Source: Aplectana chamaeleonis (taxonomy: Eukaryota; Nematoda; Chromadorea; Rhabditida; Cosmocercidae). Taken from it: a stretch of 64,000 bases of DNA. Shown here piece by piece: positions 52,914 to 64,000 of the stretch. The position numbers and the translations under genes are program-made. Within the stretch, counting starts at the first letter, position 1. Each line of letters begins with the position of its first letter. The DNA lies in contig JAPDOI010000897.1 in assembly GCA_029168955.1 (NCBI GenBank), forward strand, positions 62,001-126,000, in the 5' to 3' direction. Below the pieces are notes generated by a model. That model ran no database searches. It worked only from the letters and a program-made list of their open reading frames with translations, and had not been told where the DNA came from.

Positions 52914-53209
52914 GGGGTATGGTATACTTCGTCGCGGTAATGAGCGACAGGCATGCAATCTAACACAAATCGCGGCGGGACCGGCATCGGAGCAACGGCA
53001 ACGGTCGTCGTAGGAACAGATGTCGCTTGTGGGTCGCAGCGACGTGTCGCGGAGGGTTGACATACTGCAAATGTGCCATAGCCTGTCGCTACCACTGTCG
53101 CTGTCGCTGTGCAATGCACTGCGACAGCCACAGATTTAAAGGGCGGGAGGCGGTCGCTGTCGCTGTGCAGAGCGACGCGACCGTGTGTCTCAAAAGTATA
53201 CCATACCCC
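52914..53209. mobile_element. MITE M, TTA-flanked (PIF/Harbinger-like)
   Basis: 296 bp. Ends GGGGTATGGTATACTT and AAGTATACCATACCCC are a perfect 16-bp inverted pair, with TTA on both sides (52,911-52,913 and 53,210-53,212). The GC-rich interior has many GTCGCTGTCGC motifs. The 128-codon - frame across it is a by-product. Confidence 0.85.
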
Positions 53210-53214
53210 TTACA

Positions 53215-54125
53215 TGGTACACAACCAACGCATTTATCGCTCTTTCACTCCACCTCAGAGTTTATCGTTCTACAAAGAATTGGAGAGAAACCATTGTAAA
53301 GCAACGATCATTTACTTCCTCATGCACCTGGTGTATTTCGAATTTGAAAAACATTTCAACTTCGCACAAACAAGGTGCTTTGAAACACATCGCAAATTTT
53401 TGGGTGTGCTGGTCACAAAGTAAACGTTTTTCTCTCGACTTCTAAATTTTCCGTAGGTTACGGCAAATTGTTAGGACTGCACCGTCCGAAGCAAACCTGG
53501 AGAACTTGAAAGTTTCTAAAAAAATGGATGGACCTCAGGTACGTGATGCCCTAATAAGCTTCATGGAGAACTTAGTGGTCCCAGAGACTTTGACCTGCAA
53601 AGATGTTTATGGAAACTGATGGCACCTACTCCGTAACCTACCGTAATCTATCATAAATCGATAAACGGATTACAGAATGGTGTTCAGCACTTCGATCAAC
53701 CCCAGTGCTATAATTTGAGCCATATCTATCATAGCGCTCCGGAAATCGTTAAAAGTCGCGATTTGCCATAAATTGGCCATTTCCCCCCATGGGAAGCTTC
53801 GAACGAATGGAGTCGAAAACTTCGGGAAATCGACCAATAGTCCCCATATTCATGATCAGCTCTCCAAATAAGGCTTTAAATTAAATCTGGAACGATTTTT
53901 AAAATACTCCAGAGCCCTCTGATTCGTTTAAATCCACGCCCAACTGAAAATCCGTACAAGTCCAAAACTTTATCATTCTGTGCAAAGCTGGGAAAATGTG
54001 CCTTCACCCACAATTTGCTCAGTGGAGTAGTTTTGGGTGCTGAACACAACTGTGAGGTCCGTTTTGGCTTTTCCATTCACTAATGCGCGTTTTTTATAGT
54101 GAAAAGGTGCTTTACAAAAAATTAG
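53215..54125. other. Dispersed repetitive spacer, no gene
   Basis: GTAACCTACCGTAATCTATC (53,632) and TGCTGAACACAACT (54,040) motifs recur near 63,670-63,750 (GTTACGGTAGG, TGCTGAACACGACT), so part of this region belongs to the K repeat family. Confidence 0.4.
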
Positions 54126-54432
54126 AGGCTTCTAGCCTTTTCAAATCTGTAACTCATGTATCCACAGCCTATTGAAAATCAAGGAACCGACTTATAATCA
54201 ATGTTGAGTACGTCGAATAACCCTTCATTGAACTTTTTAGCCAAATTCACCCAAGTACTACGAGCGTCACGTTCAGCTCAGCTGCAGGAAACACGAACTT
54301 TGACAGGCTTTTCTTCGAAAACGTCCACGGCAAAATCCGACTTCAGATTCGAAGAAAGCGTGCTAGAGTATACAAAAGAACATTTATCGTATTTCTGATC
54401 CGCGGGAATACCATGCTAGGTTCCCTAGTTAG
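54126..54432 (+). repeat. Dispersed repeat K, copy 1
   Basis: About 307 bp matches 62,246-62,552 along its length: GAGGCTTCTAG, GAACTTTTTAGCCAAATTCA, CGTCACGTTCAGCTCAGCTG, GATTCGAAGA and CATGCTAGGTTCCCTAGT. Confidence 0.8.
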
Positions 54433-54439
54433 ATTGACA

Positions 54440-55925
54440 CGATCTACCAATCTTTGAAATATGTTTAGGCTTCCTCCTACCCCCCCCCTCCACCACTCCT
54501 ACTCTCCGAAATTTGAAACTGTTGCTGAATTTCAGTGCGCGCTCCGTGGAATCACGAATCACCATCACCGAAAACTGCGTAAGCGTAGCGATCATGCCGC
54601 TACTCCTCGCGACTGTAAATTTAACCCTGGCGAAGCCATCCACATTGAGGATAGAGCTTAGTGAAGAGCAATATGCTTTCCGATAGAAAAGATATTTGTA
54701 GATCCATATGTGGCTTAGCCTTTGGTCCTCAGGATCATTGAGAACTGTTCACTTCAGGTACATCAAATGCATTCGTGGATGTAACTAGAAATGTGGATTG
54801 GATCTGTTCGAAAACAGGTGCATATGTTGTCTCATAGTGATTTGCTAAAGAGAGCTCCCAGCTGAGTGATGACATGGCATTTGAGAGCATACGACTGGTG
54901 TGCACAGAGAGTGCTTATTGGAAGAGATGCTTTTTAAATATGGTGAGAAACTCACCGCGCTTACATATGCGTGTCCCTAATTACTTTATAGAATCTTTTC
55001 TTTCCATCAGACCTCTCTCTGAAGATACAACAAGTTTTGAAGGCCAATATGGTTTTTGCAAATGATGGTGAGTGGAAACCTGGAAGATCTCCGACTTTTC
55101 ACTGTAGAACTCGTCACTGAGTCAGCTTCGGTAATTGTTGCTCCTTCCCTAACGTGATTGTGAAGAACTCCTCCGATGGGGTACTTCAAAGCAGCAGGTG
55201 TCTGTTCGAAAAGGCATCACAGCTGATGTCCTCCTACCCTCTATCAGAAGCACGCAAGAGCAAATTGCTTGAATCCAAATCTGGGTCAGTTCAGTGTTCG
55301 AAAGAGCTGCATTCGTCTGACTTTTTTCGTTTCCTTAATCGCGACAAGGAGTAAAATTTAGAGCGTAAGTGCCCCTGAAGATTTTCTATCGATCTGCACA
55401 CATATAACTCTTCTCAGAAATCTCTATAAGCGATGGGTCCTCGATTACCTTGAAAATTCATAACAAAGACAAAATTCGATAGGTAACCTCAAACATCACT
55501 TGAAAACATCGTTTGCCTCCTGGATGTTCTCAGAAAATGCAGTAAGTGACGAAAATGTGGGTGCTCTGAAACTGTCTGGGCACACGTACAGGATCAGGCA
55601 TCATGCTCTCGCGTTCTTCTAGTAAGAGGTCCAAAGACTTCAGCTATGATATGTTTCGAAGCGGGCACCTCCTGCTTCGAAATGACTCGAGCAGTTTTCT
55701 ACTCCAAGTGCGAGAACTAGGAACAATCACCCAAGGCTACTATGTGGCGAATTATTTCGTTGAAGTTGGGGACCCGTAGACTTCCGCTCAACACTTACTA
55801 CAAAAACTATTTTAGGCTCCAGATTTTGGTACTGTTACGGCTGCGAGTAGTACAGAAGTACCTTTATACCTTGATGTCCATCTTAATCGGTGGTCTTCTC
55901 GATGTGCACCACATTCGCTTTAAGA
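54440..55925. other. Spacer with unassigned open frames
   Basis: Frames of 60-72 codons with ordinary composition (54,874-55,065; 55,154-55,354 on +) but no family signature or consistent splice pattern. Neither is repeated in the window. Confidence 0.3.
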
Positions 55926-55929
55926 TTCC

Positions 55930-56640
55930 CTAGAAATGACAACAGTCATCCAGTGTGTAGACCTCTTCGTTTGAATGACTTGTTAGATGTGTCAGCCCAA
56001 CGCTTTGCAGAGCGGCCAAGAGTTCTTTTAGCCTTTTGTGGGTAGTATCAGTGTGTGATCCTGGTGCTCCATCTATCGTCGTTTCGGCGTACAACGTGTC
56101 CAGCCCATCTGTGTTTCGCGGACTCGATATGGGACCACGCATCTCGGATACCAGACTTCTTCCGAAGCTCCTCGGTTCGGAAGGCCTCCGTCGGTTCGTA
56201 TTCAGAAGACATCTCTCCAATGCCTTGGGAGCGGTCCTGATGACAACAGAGGTGCCCTTATTGTGAGTCCATGCGGTACCATAGCAAAAAGCTGGCAGTA
56301 CAATGGAGTTAAAAGTGAGCATGCAGCTCAACATCCTGAATCTCATTGGTCACCTCTCGAATTGTGCCCATTGCTGCCCAGACTGCTCTTCTCCGTCGAC
56401 CGATTTTGTTCGTAAAGTCGTTCGCCATGTTGACTTCTCGACCGAGGTACACGTAGCTGTCACCTTTGTCCAGTTGTTTTCGCCGAGGTAATCTAGCCCA
56501 TCATCGCACCACTGGTTCGCCATCGTCTGAGTTTTCTCAATGTTCATCACTAGACTAATCGTCTTGTCTACGCAATCTAACTCCTTCACCATATCATTCA
56601 TCTCCGTGGTGTTGTCGCTGAGCACAGAACTAAGCAAATT
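55930..56640 (-). pseudogene. LINE reverse transcriptase fragment
   Basis: On the - strand: NTTEMNDMVKELDCVDKTIS then LVMNIEKTQTMANQWCDD (56,630-56,500), with a frame-shifted EVNMANDF block, then from 56,346 FNSIVLPAFCYGTAWTHNKG and APKALERCLLNTNRRRPSEP. These are the region after the catalytic box and the C-terminal domain of a LINE RT, of a lineage different from the two others here. At least three frame changes; inactive. Confidence 0.8.
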
Positions 56641-56759
56641 TAATGGCGAGAATAACGAAAGTTCAAAATAGTGCAGTAGAATGTGGAGTTGGGTGAGTGA
56701 TGACGGATTCAGGTCGACGTACCCTCGTTGAGCGTTGGTGGTAGCTGGAAGCGGCGACA

Positions 56760-57630
56760 ACTAGAGCAAGGTGGCGGTGGTTGTAACGGGTGCGGGTGAC
56801 TGGATCTCATCTGAAATAGTGTAGCGACAAAGGTTTCCACAGCGCTGCGTGTGGTCTGCTATAGGCGGCTGTTTGGCACGCCTTCTAAAAACTCCGCCCA
56901 GTTGAAGATCAGCCAATGCGGCGACCACTTCGTATTCTCTAATCAAAACACCACCCCCTCTTACTAGAAGCTTACAGCAGTGGTGTGGTAAGTGCAGAAG
57001 AATTGCTCCCAACTACAACTCTTGGCGCTTCCGTCTGCGACGCTGTCGCGTGGATTTGCGGATAGGTTGAGGCGAAAAAAAAAATGCTTTGCCACGATGC
57101 TAAACTCTAGGACGGTCATTGATTGATCCGCTTCAACCTCCCGGTCGTTCGTCGTTATCTTCGACACCGATTCCGCAGGGCTCGTGGGCTAAAGCGATCA
57201 CATCTCTAGAAAGGCGTTCTGGATTTACATTAGCGTGTGCCATCGGTGTAGTCTCAGCGTTTGTTAGCGTTGTCTCGAATAGGCCGAGCAACAACTTCCG
57301 CGTGCTCATATCGACGTTTCCGAACGGCTTAGTCATCTTCCTAAACTGGGTATTTTCACTGAAAGGGCTGGTATGTCCTTATACTGCCAAATATGGCCAG
57401 CAGCGCCTTTTAGTGAGTGTGGAGCGTGACAAGCGCCTCCCGTACACATAACTAAGGAACTTTTTACTGCCTCAAAGTGTCATAAGGCGTCTTTATCGCC
57501 TTTGGTGTAGTTCCCTTCTACGGAAGTCAATAGTCTCGAGCCTCGGCCGATCGGTTTTTCTGTAACGTCAGGCATTCTGTGTGAGATCATATACCCGAAC
57601 CCATGACCACGTAAGCAGCTACGATTATTT
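56760..57630. other. Spacer, no supported gene
   Basis: Frames of 67-110 codons on both strands without motif. It may include further decayed LINE sequence upstream of the RT fragment, but I could not align it. Confidence 0.3.
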
Positions 57631-57639
57631 TCTTCTTAG

Positions 57640-57885
57640 GAATGGAGAGCGAGGCTGAGAATCGAGGGAAAGACTAGGCTACTGATTGTTAGCCACAGCC
57701 CATCTCGCCACTATTGATCTCGAAAGGTTGTCATAGGGGGGAAGGCGAAGATGCTTCTGCTGTGGTCGCGCAAGAGTGGCTTCTCCCTATATCTCGCCTA
57801 CTTCGAGAAACTGAGAGCTCGCACTTGGCAAGTGTTTTATAGGGTGGGTAGTCATCGCAATTATGTGGAAACCTCTAATTTCCTC
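57640..57885 (+). repeat. Dispersed repeat related to 14,850-14,980
   Basis: TATATCTCGCCTACTTCGAG and CACTTGGCAAGTGTTTTATA correspond to TATATCTCGCTTATTTGGAG and ATTTGGCATGTGTTATACA at 14,888-14,940. Confidence 0.55.
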
Positions 57886-58078
57886 AGAGAGTTTGAACTG
57901 TGCCATTGAGGCACATTCCAACCTCGGAGGTAATTTATGGTATTATTGTTCGACCGCCGTGCATAGCAACCCTGTCAAGCGCGAAATCTCAACTCGCTCG
58001 AATACGCGAGAAAGAGCGCGTGAAAAACCAACTGCGTCCCCAGAAGAGGAAAATGGATAACTCAGGCAAAACTATTTG

Positions 58079-59870
58079 TCCTGAATTCGTCGAAAACTTG
58101 TCCTGAGTAGGTCGAGAATCCAAAAGTTGTTCTGAATTCAGGGAGAAGTTATCGAAAATTTGGGGAAATCGTGTTTTTGTCTAGAAATGCTGCAGAAATG
58201 CTGCAGAATTCAGGACATTTTCACGCCAGCTAGGGAATTTGCTCCGCTTTCGTCGAAAATTTTTGGAAAATTCCGGACGGCTGCTCTAAAAATTCGAACT
58301 TGCTAAATTCAGCGGAATCCTCGACTATTTCTCGACAAGTTTTCAATCTTTGACAATTTCTCGACCAGCTTTGCATGTCGTCAACCAGCAGCTCCGCTTC
58401 AAAGATAAAACATATTCAGAGCTCAAGCAGGGCTGTGCCAAACGCTGAGCTGGGAATCGGGAGAAGGATTGGAAGGACTCGAACAGGAATGTGCAGGAAA
58501 GAATCGGAACCGTATAAGACGTTGCTTTCGACGCACAGGACAACTTGCACGAAATTCGCAGGATAACGGGCAAGGACCTGCGCGAAGGGAGCAGGACATG
58601 GTGCAGTGCGCGCAAGGATCTGCACAAAGTGAGCAGGACATGCGGGAAGTACCTCACATTTGAGTGATTGAACCGGCGAATATCTCGTTTTACCACATAC
58701 GACAGTGTATCGCTGTTGACTCAGGTTCGCTGACGCATCCTCGAGGAGTTTGAACGGATCTTACGCGAAACTGCTGCGGTACTATCGCGGCCATGTCGCG
58801 GCGTTGCCGAGGCCCAAGACACATCTGCAGAATCGTTCTAGCACAGCGGCGATCGCGGATCCGCAATGGTACTGTCGCGGCACTATCGCAGCATGTTCTC
58901 TTAGAGGACTCAGTACATTGTGTGCAAGGCTTCAGTAACCCTGCGTAATTCGTCAAATAAAGAGTAGAAATTTGGTGGGAAGCTGAACAGGACTCGAGCA
59001 GGAGTGAGCAGGACATCGCGCAGAGCAAGCAACCACCAACGCACCTCCCGCCTGTGACCAAGACACAGAAGTTGCAGTCTTCCATTATACAGATGAGCTC
59101 AGGCAGAACTGGTTGTGGATAACATGTTGAAAAATTGATGAGAACTCAGTTCTTCTCTGGTATCATTAACATGCTTAAAGTAAGGAATTCAAAGGGTTTA
59201 AAAGGCGCTTCATCTCACTAAATGCTCACTCGGCATTTCGAGGCCGATTCTGGGTGGTGACTTCAGAGGTGCGTTCCAAGAACGTTTCCACGACTCCGTG
59301 GGAGTAAAAACAACCTTTCGACGGTAAAATTTGCTTTCCATGAATGCGAGTAATAACTGAACATTGCTCCCACGTGGCTGTGGCTACGTTTCCATGGACG
59401 CGTTTTGCCATGGGAACGTTCTTGGAACACACCCCTGGGGTGCTGTAAATTGCTTCCACGCGGCCGTGGGTACGTTTCCATGGAAGCCTTTTACCGTGGA
59501 AATGTTCTTGGAATGCACCCCTGGTCACCTCTAAAGGATCACTCTGAAGCCGAAGGATAAATTTTGGCTGCTGAGGGGATGGCCCCCTAGGCTCGGGGAG
59601 GGGGGGGGTGGTCTCGCATCCGGAGACCGCGGGGAGTATCATGTCCGAGATGCCGACGGCAGCTAGGATGACCCCCCTATAGCGGTTCCGGGTATGGGCT
59701 GAACCCCACTACTGATACCAAAAACCGTAAAGAGTTGTCGAGAATTCAGCGAGAGATTTCCAGAATTTGCTGAAAATTCTGGAGAAAACGATGAGAAGTT
59801 GTCGAGAATTCATTGAGAATCCTCCAGAATCATTCGAGAAATTATTCTGAACTTGTACGAATTCAGGACC
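58079..59870. mobile_element. Inverted-repeat element X carrying 42-bp-type units
   Basis: GTCCTGAATTCGT at the left and ACGAATTCAGGAC at the right are a perfect 13-bp inverted pair; GTCGAGAATTCAG-like motifs are scattered inside both ends. Within it, 58,560-58,650 and 58,975-59,020 contain units on the - strand (GATGTCCTGCTCACTCCTGC then TCGAGTCCTGTTCAGC) that match the M42a unit. J-family sequence is inserted at 59,266-59,525. No transposase motif. Confidence 0.55.
59266..59525. repeat. J-family palindromic repeats, two tandem ends
   Basis: It starts AGGTGCGTTCCAAGAACGTT and contains two successive ends (TTCTTGGAACACACCCCTGG and TTCTTGGAATGCACCCCTGG), so it looks like a composite of two copies. 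CCATGG-rich interior as in the copy at 4.45 kb. Confidence 0.65.
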
Positions 59871-59889
59871 AATACTCGCAGTATTGAAG

Positions 59890-60850
59890 ACAACTGGTTT
59901 TACCTGAGAACATCATCGACAGGCTCTCGACCTTAATAAGGACAACAAGACGTGCAATGGATTTGAATCAGAATCTCAAATCTTCCGTTTGCTATTGCTC
60001 CAGCTTTCAATTGCGACCTGCTCCAGTGCGATGGCTGCGAATGATGTAAAAATACAGGCCCGAGACAATTCTTGCTCTTCGAATCCATAAACTCTGGGGT
60101 ATCTTAACTACGTTCGTAATGGTTCTGAGCGATTCTGAAGACAACATTGTGATCAGCGTAAAACTCTCTCCAAGGCGAGCAAAAGAACTGTGAAGCGATT
60201 ATGAAGTTGAACTTGTGCCTTTCAGAAATTCATATTGTCATGGAATTTCAGGCATCTGCCCGATTGCTGCTGAGAGCGCTGGAGAGAGTGATGGAGGAGG
60301 AAAATGAGCAGCATATTCAACGCTTTTGAACCCAACTCCAAAGCCGTCTATTTTTTGCTGTTCCTTTTTAGTTTGTAATGGGGTATAGTGTTCTTCAGAA
60401 ATAAAGATTCGGTAGCTAGTTGTTGCGTGTTAAAAAAGTTTATATAACTTGATTCCAAACGACGGTTCCAAAGTGGTATAAACTGAAAACGCCTTGCTGC
60501 GGTAGCTAAATATGACCATTCCTCCTAAATTAAACCAACTCCGACGAGCCCTATCTTCCGATAACCGGGAAAATGATCATCACGTTCGGGTTCAGCGCTT
60601 TGACTCAGCCACTTCGCAAATTCTAGAGAACGAAAGTCGACTGGCGTAAGGAAGTCAGTAGATATCCACAAAGTACACCGTCCTCGCAGGTTCGGTAAAG
60701 TACTCATACATATATCTTGTAGGACAACAACAAAGGAACGAAGATTCACCAGGGCTGGTAGTAAACCCCAATTGTGATGCCGGAGAGTGTCACGACAAAC
60801 ACCGCAAGCGGTACAACTGTGTTATACTCTTTAGCATGTAGCTTGTGACT
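59890..60850. other. Spacer, nothing recognised
   Basis: No frame above 75 codons with a motif, no array or palindrome seen. Confidence 0.3.
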
Positions 60851-60854
60851 GTCA

Positions 60855-61000
60855 CGAACTTGTTGTCATGAACATATTCGGCACAAGTTCTCACGCCTGT
60901 AATGCTTTCATAACAACACGACAACGCGGCAGGCAGTGTGATGTGAGTAGAGCACCTTGGTGGGAGAGCACAGCTTGTCACTAAAGGCGTACGAAGTCCT
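60855..61000 (+). repeat. Dispersed repeat V, copy 2
   Basis: Matches 1,195-1,345: GAACTTGTTGTCATGAACAT, CACGCCTGTAATGCTTTCAT and CGGCAGGCAGTGTGATGTGA. Confidence 0.55.
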
Positions 61001-61594
61001 GCCGCAGTTTGCATTCCCGCTCCTATGATACACGTAGCGTGAGTTCAATGCCGGTGGTCGTTAGCGACTTTTACAGCAGAGGACCGCATCTTTGTCTAGA
61101 CGAGCCGTCTTGATGAAAGGCCTCGAGTCATGGTTATTACCCACGGTTTGTGCACAGTCCACACAGCAAGGAAAGAAAACTGAATTGTGATACCAAACGA
61201 ATTTTAGCCCTCCTTTATCACATGCAACCCGAATTTTTGAATACATTGACTGAGGGGACTAGGAAGTCGATGTTTGTCCTAGCGTGTTCACTTTCTCATT
61301 TTGGTTTCGCAGTCCTTCGATAGCGGGCTCTTGGAGTTCTGCAGAATCACGTGAAAAGCTCTAAATGGCTCTACTCGAAATGGCCATTTCACAGCGATTC
61401 TACTCGTTCATATGCGGTTAGGACGAACAGTTACAAAAACCGACTACGCAGCTGTTCATGCCTTGCAAGCCGTAGCTCTTCGCTGCCAGGCGCGGAGCTG
61501 TGATGAGAAAGCAGCCTTGGAGGGAGCGCTACTTCTTTGCACTCATCGATGGCTGAATGCATTGGCACTGTTTATACCTAGTAGAGTAAATTAA

Positions 61595-61805
61595 ACGAAT
61601 AAAAATTTCGAATATTCGAATGACCGAATAATTCGAAAAATTAAATTTTTCGAATAGCCGAATAATCGGATTATTCGATAAATTGGCTTTTCCGAATAGT
61701 CGAATAAACGGATCATTCGAAAATTTGACTTTTCCGAATAATCGATTGATTCGAATGATTCGATTACGGATAATTCGAATATTCGGCCAACAGTGCGAGC
61801 ATTCG
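61595..61805. repeat. TTCGAA-type palindromic array
   Basis: Degenerate units of about 42 bp around CGAATA-ATCG-ATTATTCGA motifs. CACTGTT (61,566) and AACAGTG (61,789) could be inverted termini, but no flanking duplication was found. Confidence 0.6.
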
Positions 61806-62245
61806 AATTAGAAGTACGGACCGAGTACGCTTAATCGAACCCCCGTTCGCGGCACCACCAACTTTCTTAACATTTTTTTTTGAATAATATGGTATAGATC
61901 AAAGCTATGTCAATGAATTTCCACGAACACTACAGACTACATTATACAGCATGAAAATATTTAAAGATAAAAGGTTTCTGGAACATAGCTCGAATCTGTT
62001 CGGGACCTACTCGAGAAAACAGTATCTTCCGCCCATAAAATTCGGGGGTGATGGTCGTAATGTATTCCAGCAGCACGAGAAGCGGGGGAAAACTCGGCTT
62101 CATAGCAGCGGTTATCCGCGAGCGGTTTTTGGGTCAGATCGAACATTTGGAACATTTGCGACAATTTTGGGTCAGATCTGAAGCATTTTTCTGAAACGCT
62201 TTCAAATCATACACTTAAATAAAAAAGGGCTCAACAACATTCGGA

Positions 62246-62552
62246 GGCTTCTAGTCTTCTCAAATCTTTAACTCATGAACCCACAGCGTATTGTTGTGAA
62301 AATGAGGGAACTGACTTAGTGTTAGAGCCCAGTTCGTCATATAACCGTTTCATCGAAGTTTTTGAGCCAAATTCATCCAAGAGCTACAAACGTCACGTTC
62401 AGCTCAGCTGTATGGAATACGAATTTTGTCCGGCTATAACTTTTTTCGCAGATGTCCGCAGCAAGAATCGAGTTCAGATTCGAAGAGACCGTGCCAAAAT
62501 TGGCCAGAAAGCATTCATCAGCTCTCTGATTCGGGGGAACACCATGCGAGGT
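62246..62552 (+). repeat. Dispersed repeat K, copy 2
   Basis: Same order of blocks as 54,126-54,432. Neither copy keeps a common open frame. Confidence 0.8.
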
Positions 62553-62609
62553 TCCCTAGTAAGTGGTTACATATTCACAATCGCGAATCCGGGCCGAGTG
62601 TCCAGCATA

Positions 62610-62820
62610 CTCGTTATCCGAAGATAATTGAATCGATTCGGATAATGCCGATTTTGAAGTTTACGGATATTGGTTCGATTCAGATAATGCGTTTTTTTTT
62701 AAATTTTGGATAATGGATCGATTCAGATAATGCCATTTTTCCATTGATTCGGATACGGATATCCGGTCGGATAATTTCGGATAACTTCGGATATTATCGG
62801 AAAAAAGTCGAGGCAAAACG
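62610..62820. repeat. ATCCGAA-type array, left arm
   Basis: Repeated GATTCGGATAATGCC / GGTTCGATTCAGATAATGC motifs. A second array with the same words is at 63,215-63,450; the terminal TATCCGAA words face each other, so the pair may be the two ends of one element. Confidence 0.6.
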
Positions 62821-63214
62821 GTGAAAAGTAAACCAGGTACTGAAGACAAGTCTTTGAAAACATCCATAATTGAACAAACAGTAGTACTTCAATGCATTTG
62901 CAGTATGTTAACATACAAACCTCAAGCTTCATATATGCATATAAATAAAAAAATCAGAACAAATCTTCAATTACTCCATCGTCGTTGGGAGGCTCAGTAT
63001 TATCCAAACACAGGCTTAAATAAGGACAACTAGCTAGTAAAAAGTATGCAAATTAACTATACAAAAAACTTCCACACTGAATGACTAGCCACTTGGTCAT
63101 CTCACTTGACCAAGCCCATTTTCCGCGCCGCAAAGACTCTTCCGACTTGGGATGAAGGAGGAAAACTTTGGGTTGATGTACCTAATAGAAGACGGTACGG
63201 AAAAATGAGCGTGA

Positions 63215-63450
63215 CCTAATGCAAGTTTATCCGAATTTATCCGATTTCATCCGAAGATTATCCGATTTTATCCGAATTTTATCCCTTTTTGACCCTTCGG
63301 ATAATGGTTCGATTCAGATAATGCCGATTTTAAATTTTCCGGATATTGGTTCGATTCAGATAATGCGTTTTTTCGAGTTTTCGAATATCAAGTTATCCGA
63401 ATCTCGGACATACGGTCAGATATTCGAAAATGAGTTATTCGGATACTAAC
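63215..63450. repeat. ATCCGAA-type array, right arm
   Basis: TTTATCCGAATTTATCCGAT units followed by GGTTCGATTCAGATAATGC words, shared with 62,610-62,820. Confidence 0.6.
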
Positions 63451-63845
63451 AAGGGAACACAATAAGTCACAGTGACCATTCCGAATGAAATCTACTTTTC
63501 TATAACCATTTTCGGACGAAAAGTCCGAATATGCCCCTCGCAGCTGCCTAGACCCACTCTGAAAAAAGTTATGGGCGTTTTTTAAAGCTTCGCGGCAAGG
63601 TAAAGGTACCCTCATGGAATTTTTAGGGTGTTTTCAAACTTTTCTCCGGATTTTGCTAAAAAAATGTATGTAGGGGTAATCTGATGTGCTGAACACGACT
63701 CGGGAGTTTGCTTGCCCAAATTTAAAGCTTTACTGTAGGTTACGGTAGGTGACATGCCATTTAGGAGGCAAAACCTACCTCAGTATTCCGATAATCAACA
63801 AATGGACATCAAATTCGTATTCAGCACTCCAAATAACCTCTACAT

Positions 63846-64000
63846 AACGTCGGCATGGATCGCGAAGAGACTTCGCGTTCACTGTTGAAAGTTGGCGCAA
63901 ACGCGGTGCCATGTGCTATAACATACAGTACCGAGCATATTTTTTGCAAAAACAACGTTTTGCGGCGTTTTTTGCGCTCACAAAGCGCCGCATCGCCATA
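63846..64000. mobile_element. MITE F, copy 4 (cut by window end)
   Basis: TAACGTCGGCATGGATCGCG, GACTTCGCGTTCACTGTTGA and the GCGGTGCCATGTGCTATAAC core match copies 1 and 3. The right half diverges after 63,935. Confidence 0.6.

Overview
This is an eukaryotic window, almost certainly from a nematode and most likely a strongylid parasite of the hookworm type. The evidence is two families of short-intron protein exons (55-60 nt introns with GT...TTTCAG-like borders), a nematode-style trypsin-fold protease, LINE 3' ends of the kind common in hookworm genomes, Penelope-like elements, and a very dense load of small inverted-repeat DNA transposons. The species call is inference from composition and repeat content; no marker gene proves it. 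Host gene content is tiny. (1) Four exons of a chymotrypsin-fold (S1) serine protease lie on the + strand at 31.2, 36.9, 38.1 and 41.8-42.1 kb. They carry the His, Asp and Ser catalytic boxes in order and are spread over about 11 kb of repeat-filled introns; one splice donor looks destroyed. (2) Two exons of a kelch-repeat protein lie on the - strand at 24.9-25.3 kb, with a probable frameshift. (3) One or two unrecognised open 3' exons are possible (25.77-26.05 and 30.4-30.56 kb). Most other long open frames are by-products of tandem repeats whose unit length is a multiple of three. Layout: 1.5-2.4 kb, a 21-bp GC-rich minisatellite; 2.7-5.3 kb, nested inverted-repeat elements; 5.8-10.2 kb, old dispersed repeats and foldbacks; 10.5 kb, an (AAT)n block; 11.3-14.5 kb, two hAT-type elements with exact 8-bp target duplications; 15.2-19.8 kb, a small TA-flanked element, a decayed Penelope element with inverted flanking repeats, a second Penelope fragment and a head-to-head pair of mariner 3' halves; 20-24 kb, TAA-flanked and TTAA-flanked MITEs; 24-26 kb, Penelope 3' end and kelch exons; 26.7-30.3 kb, palindromic elements; 31-42 kb, the protease gene with intronic arrays and insertions; 42.2-44.2 kb, a train of TTAA-flanked (piggyBac-like) MITEs joined end to end; 45.1-46.2 kb, a 42-bp minisatellite related to the one at 32.1-33.9 kb; 46.5-48.7 kb, a 2.2-kb hAT-type element; 49.8-50.7 and 55.9-56.6 kb, LINE fragments; 50.7-53.2 kb, more MITEs; 53-64 kb, dispersed repeats and TTCGAA/ATCCGAA arrays. 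The main new picture is the architecture of the non-autonomous elements: at least four hAT-like elements with exact 8-bp duplications whose ends are built from self-complementary tandem repeats; a family of 42-bp minisatellites that form foldback arms; and TTAA-flanked MITEs that repeatedly insert into the junction of a previous copy. These are not jointly acting genes. The coding exons are islands in repeat DNA, and at least the protease and kelch loci look damaged.
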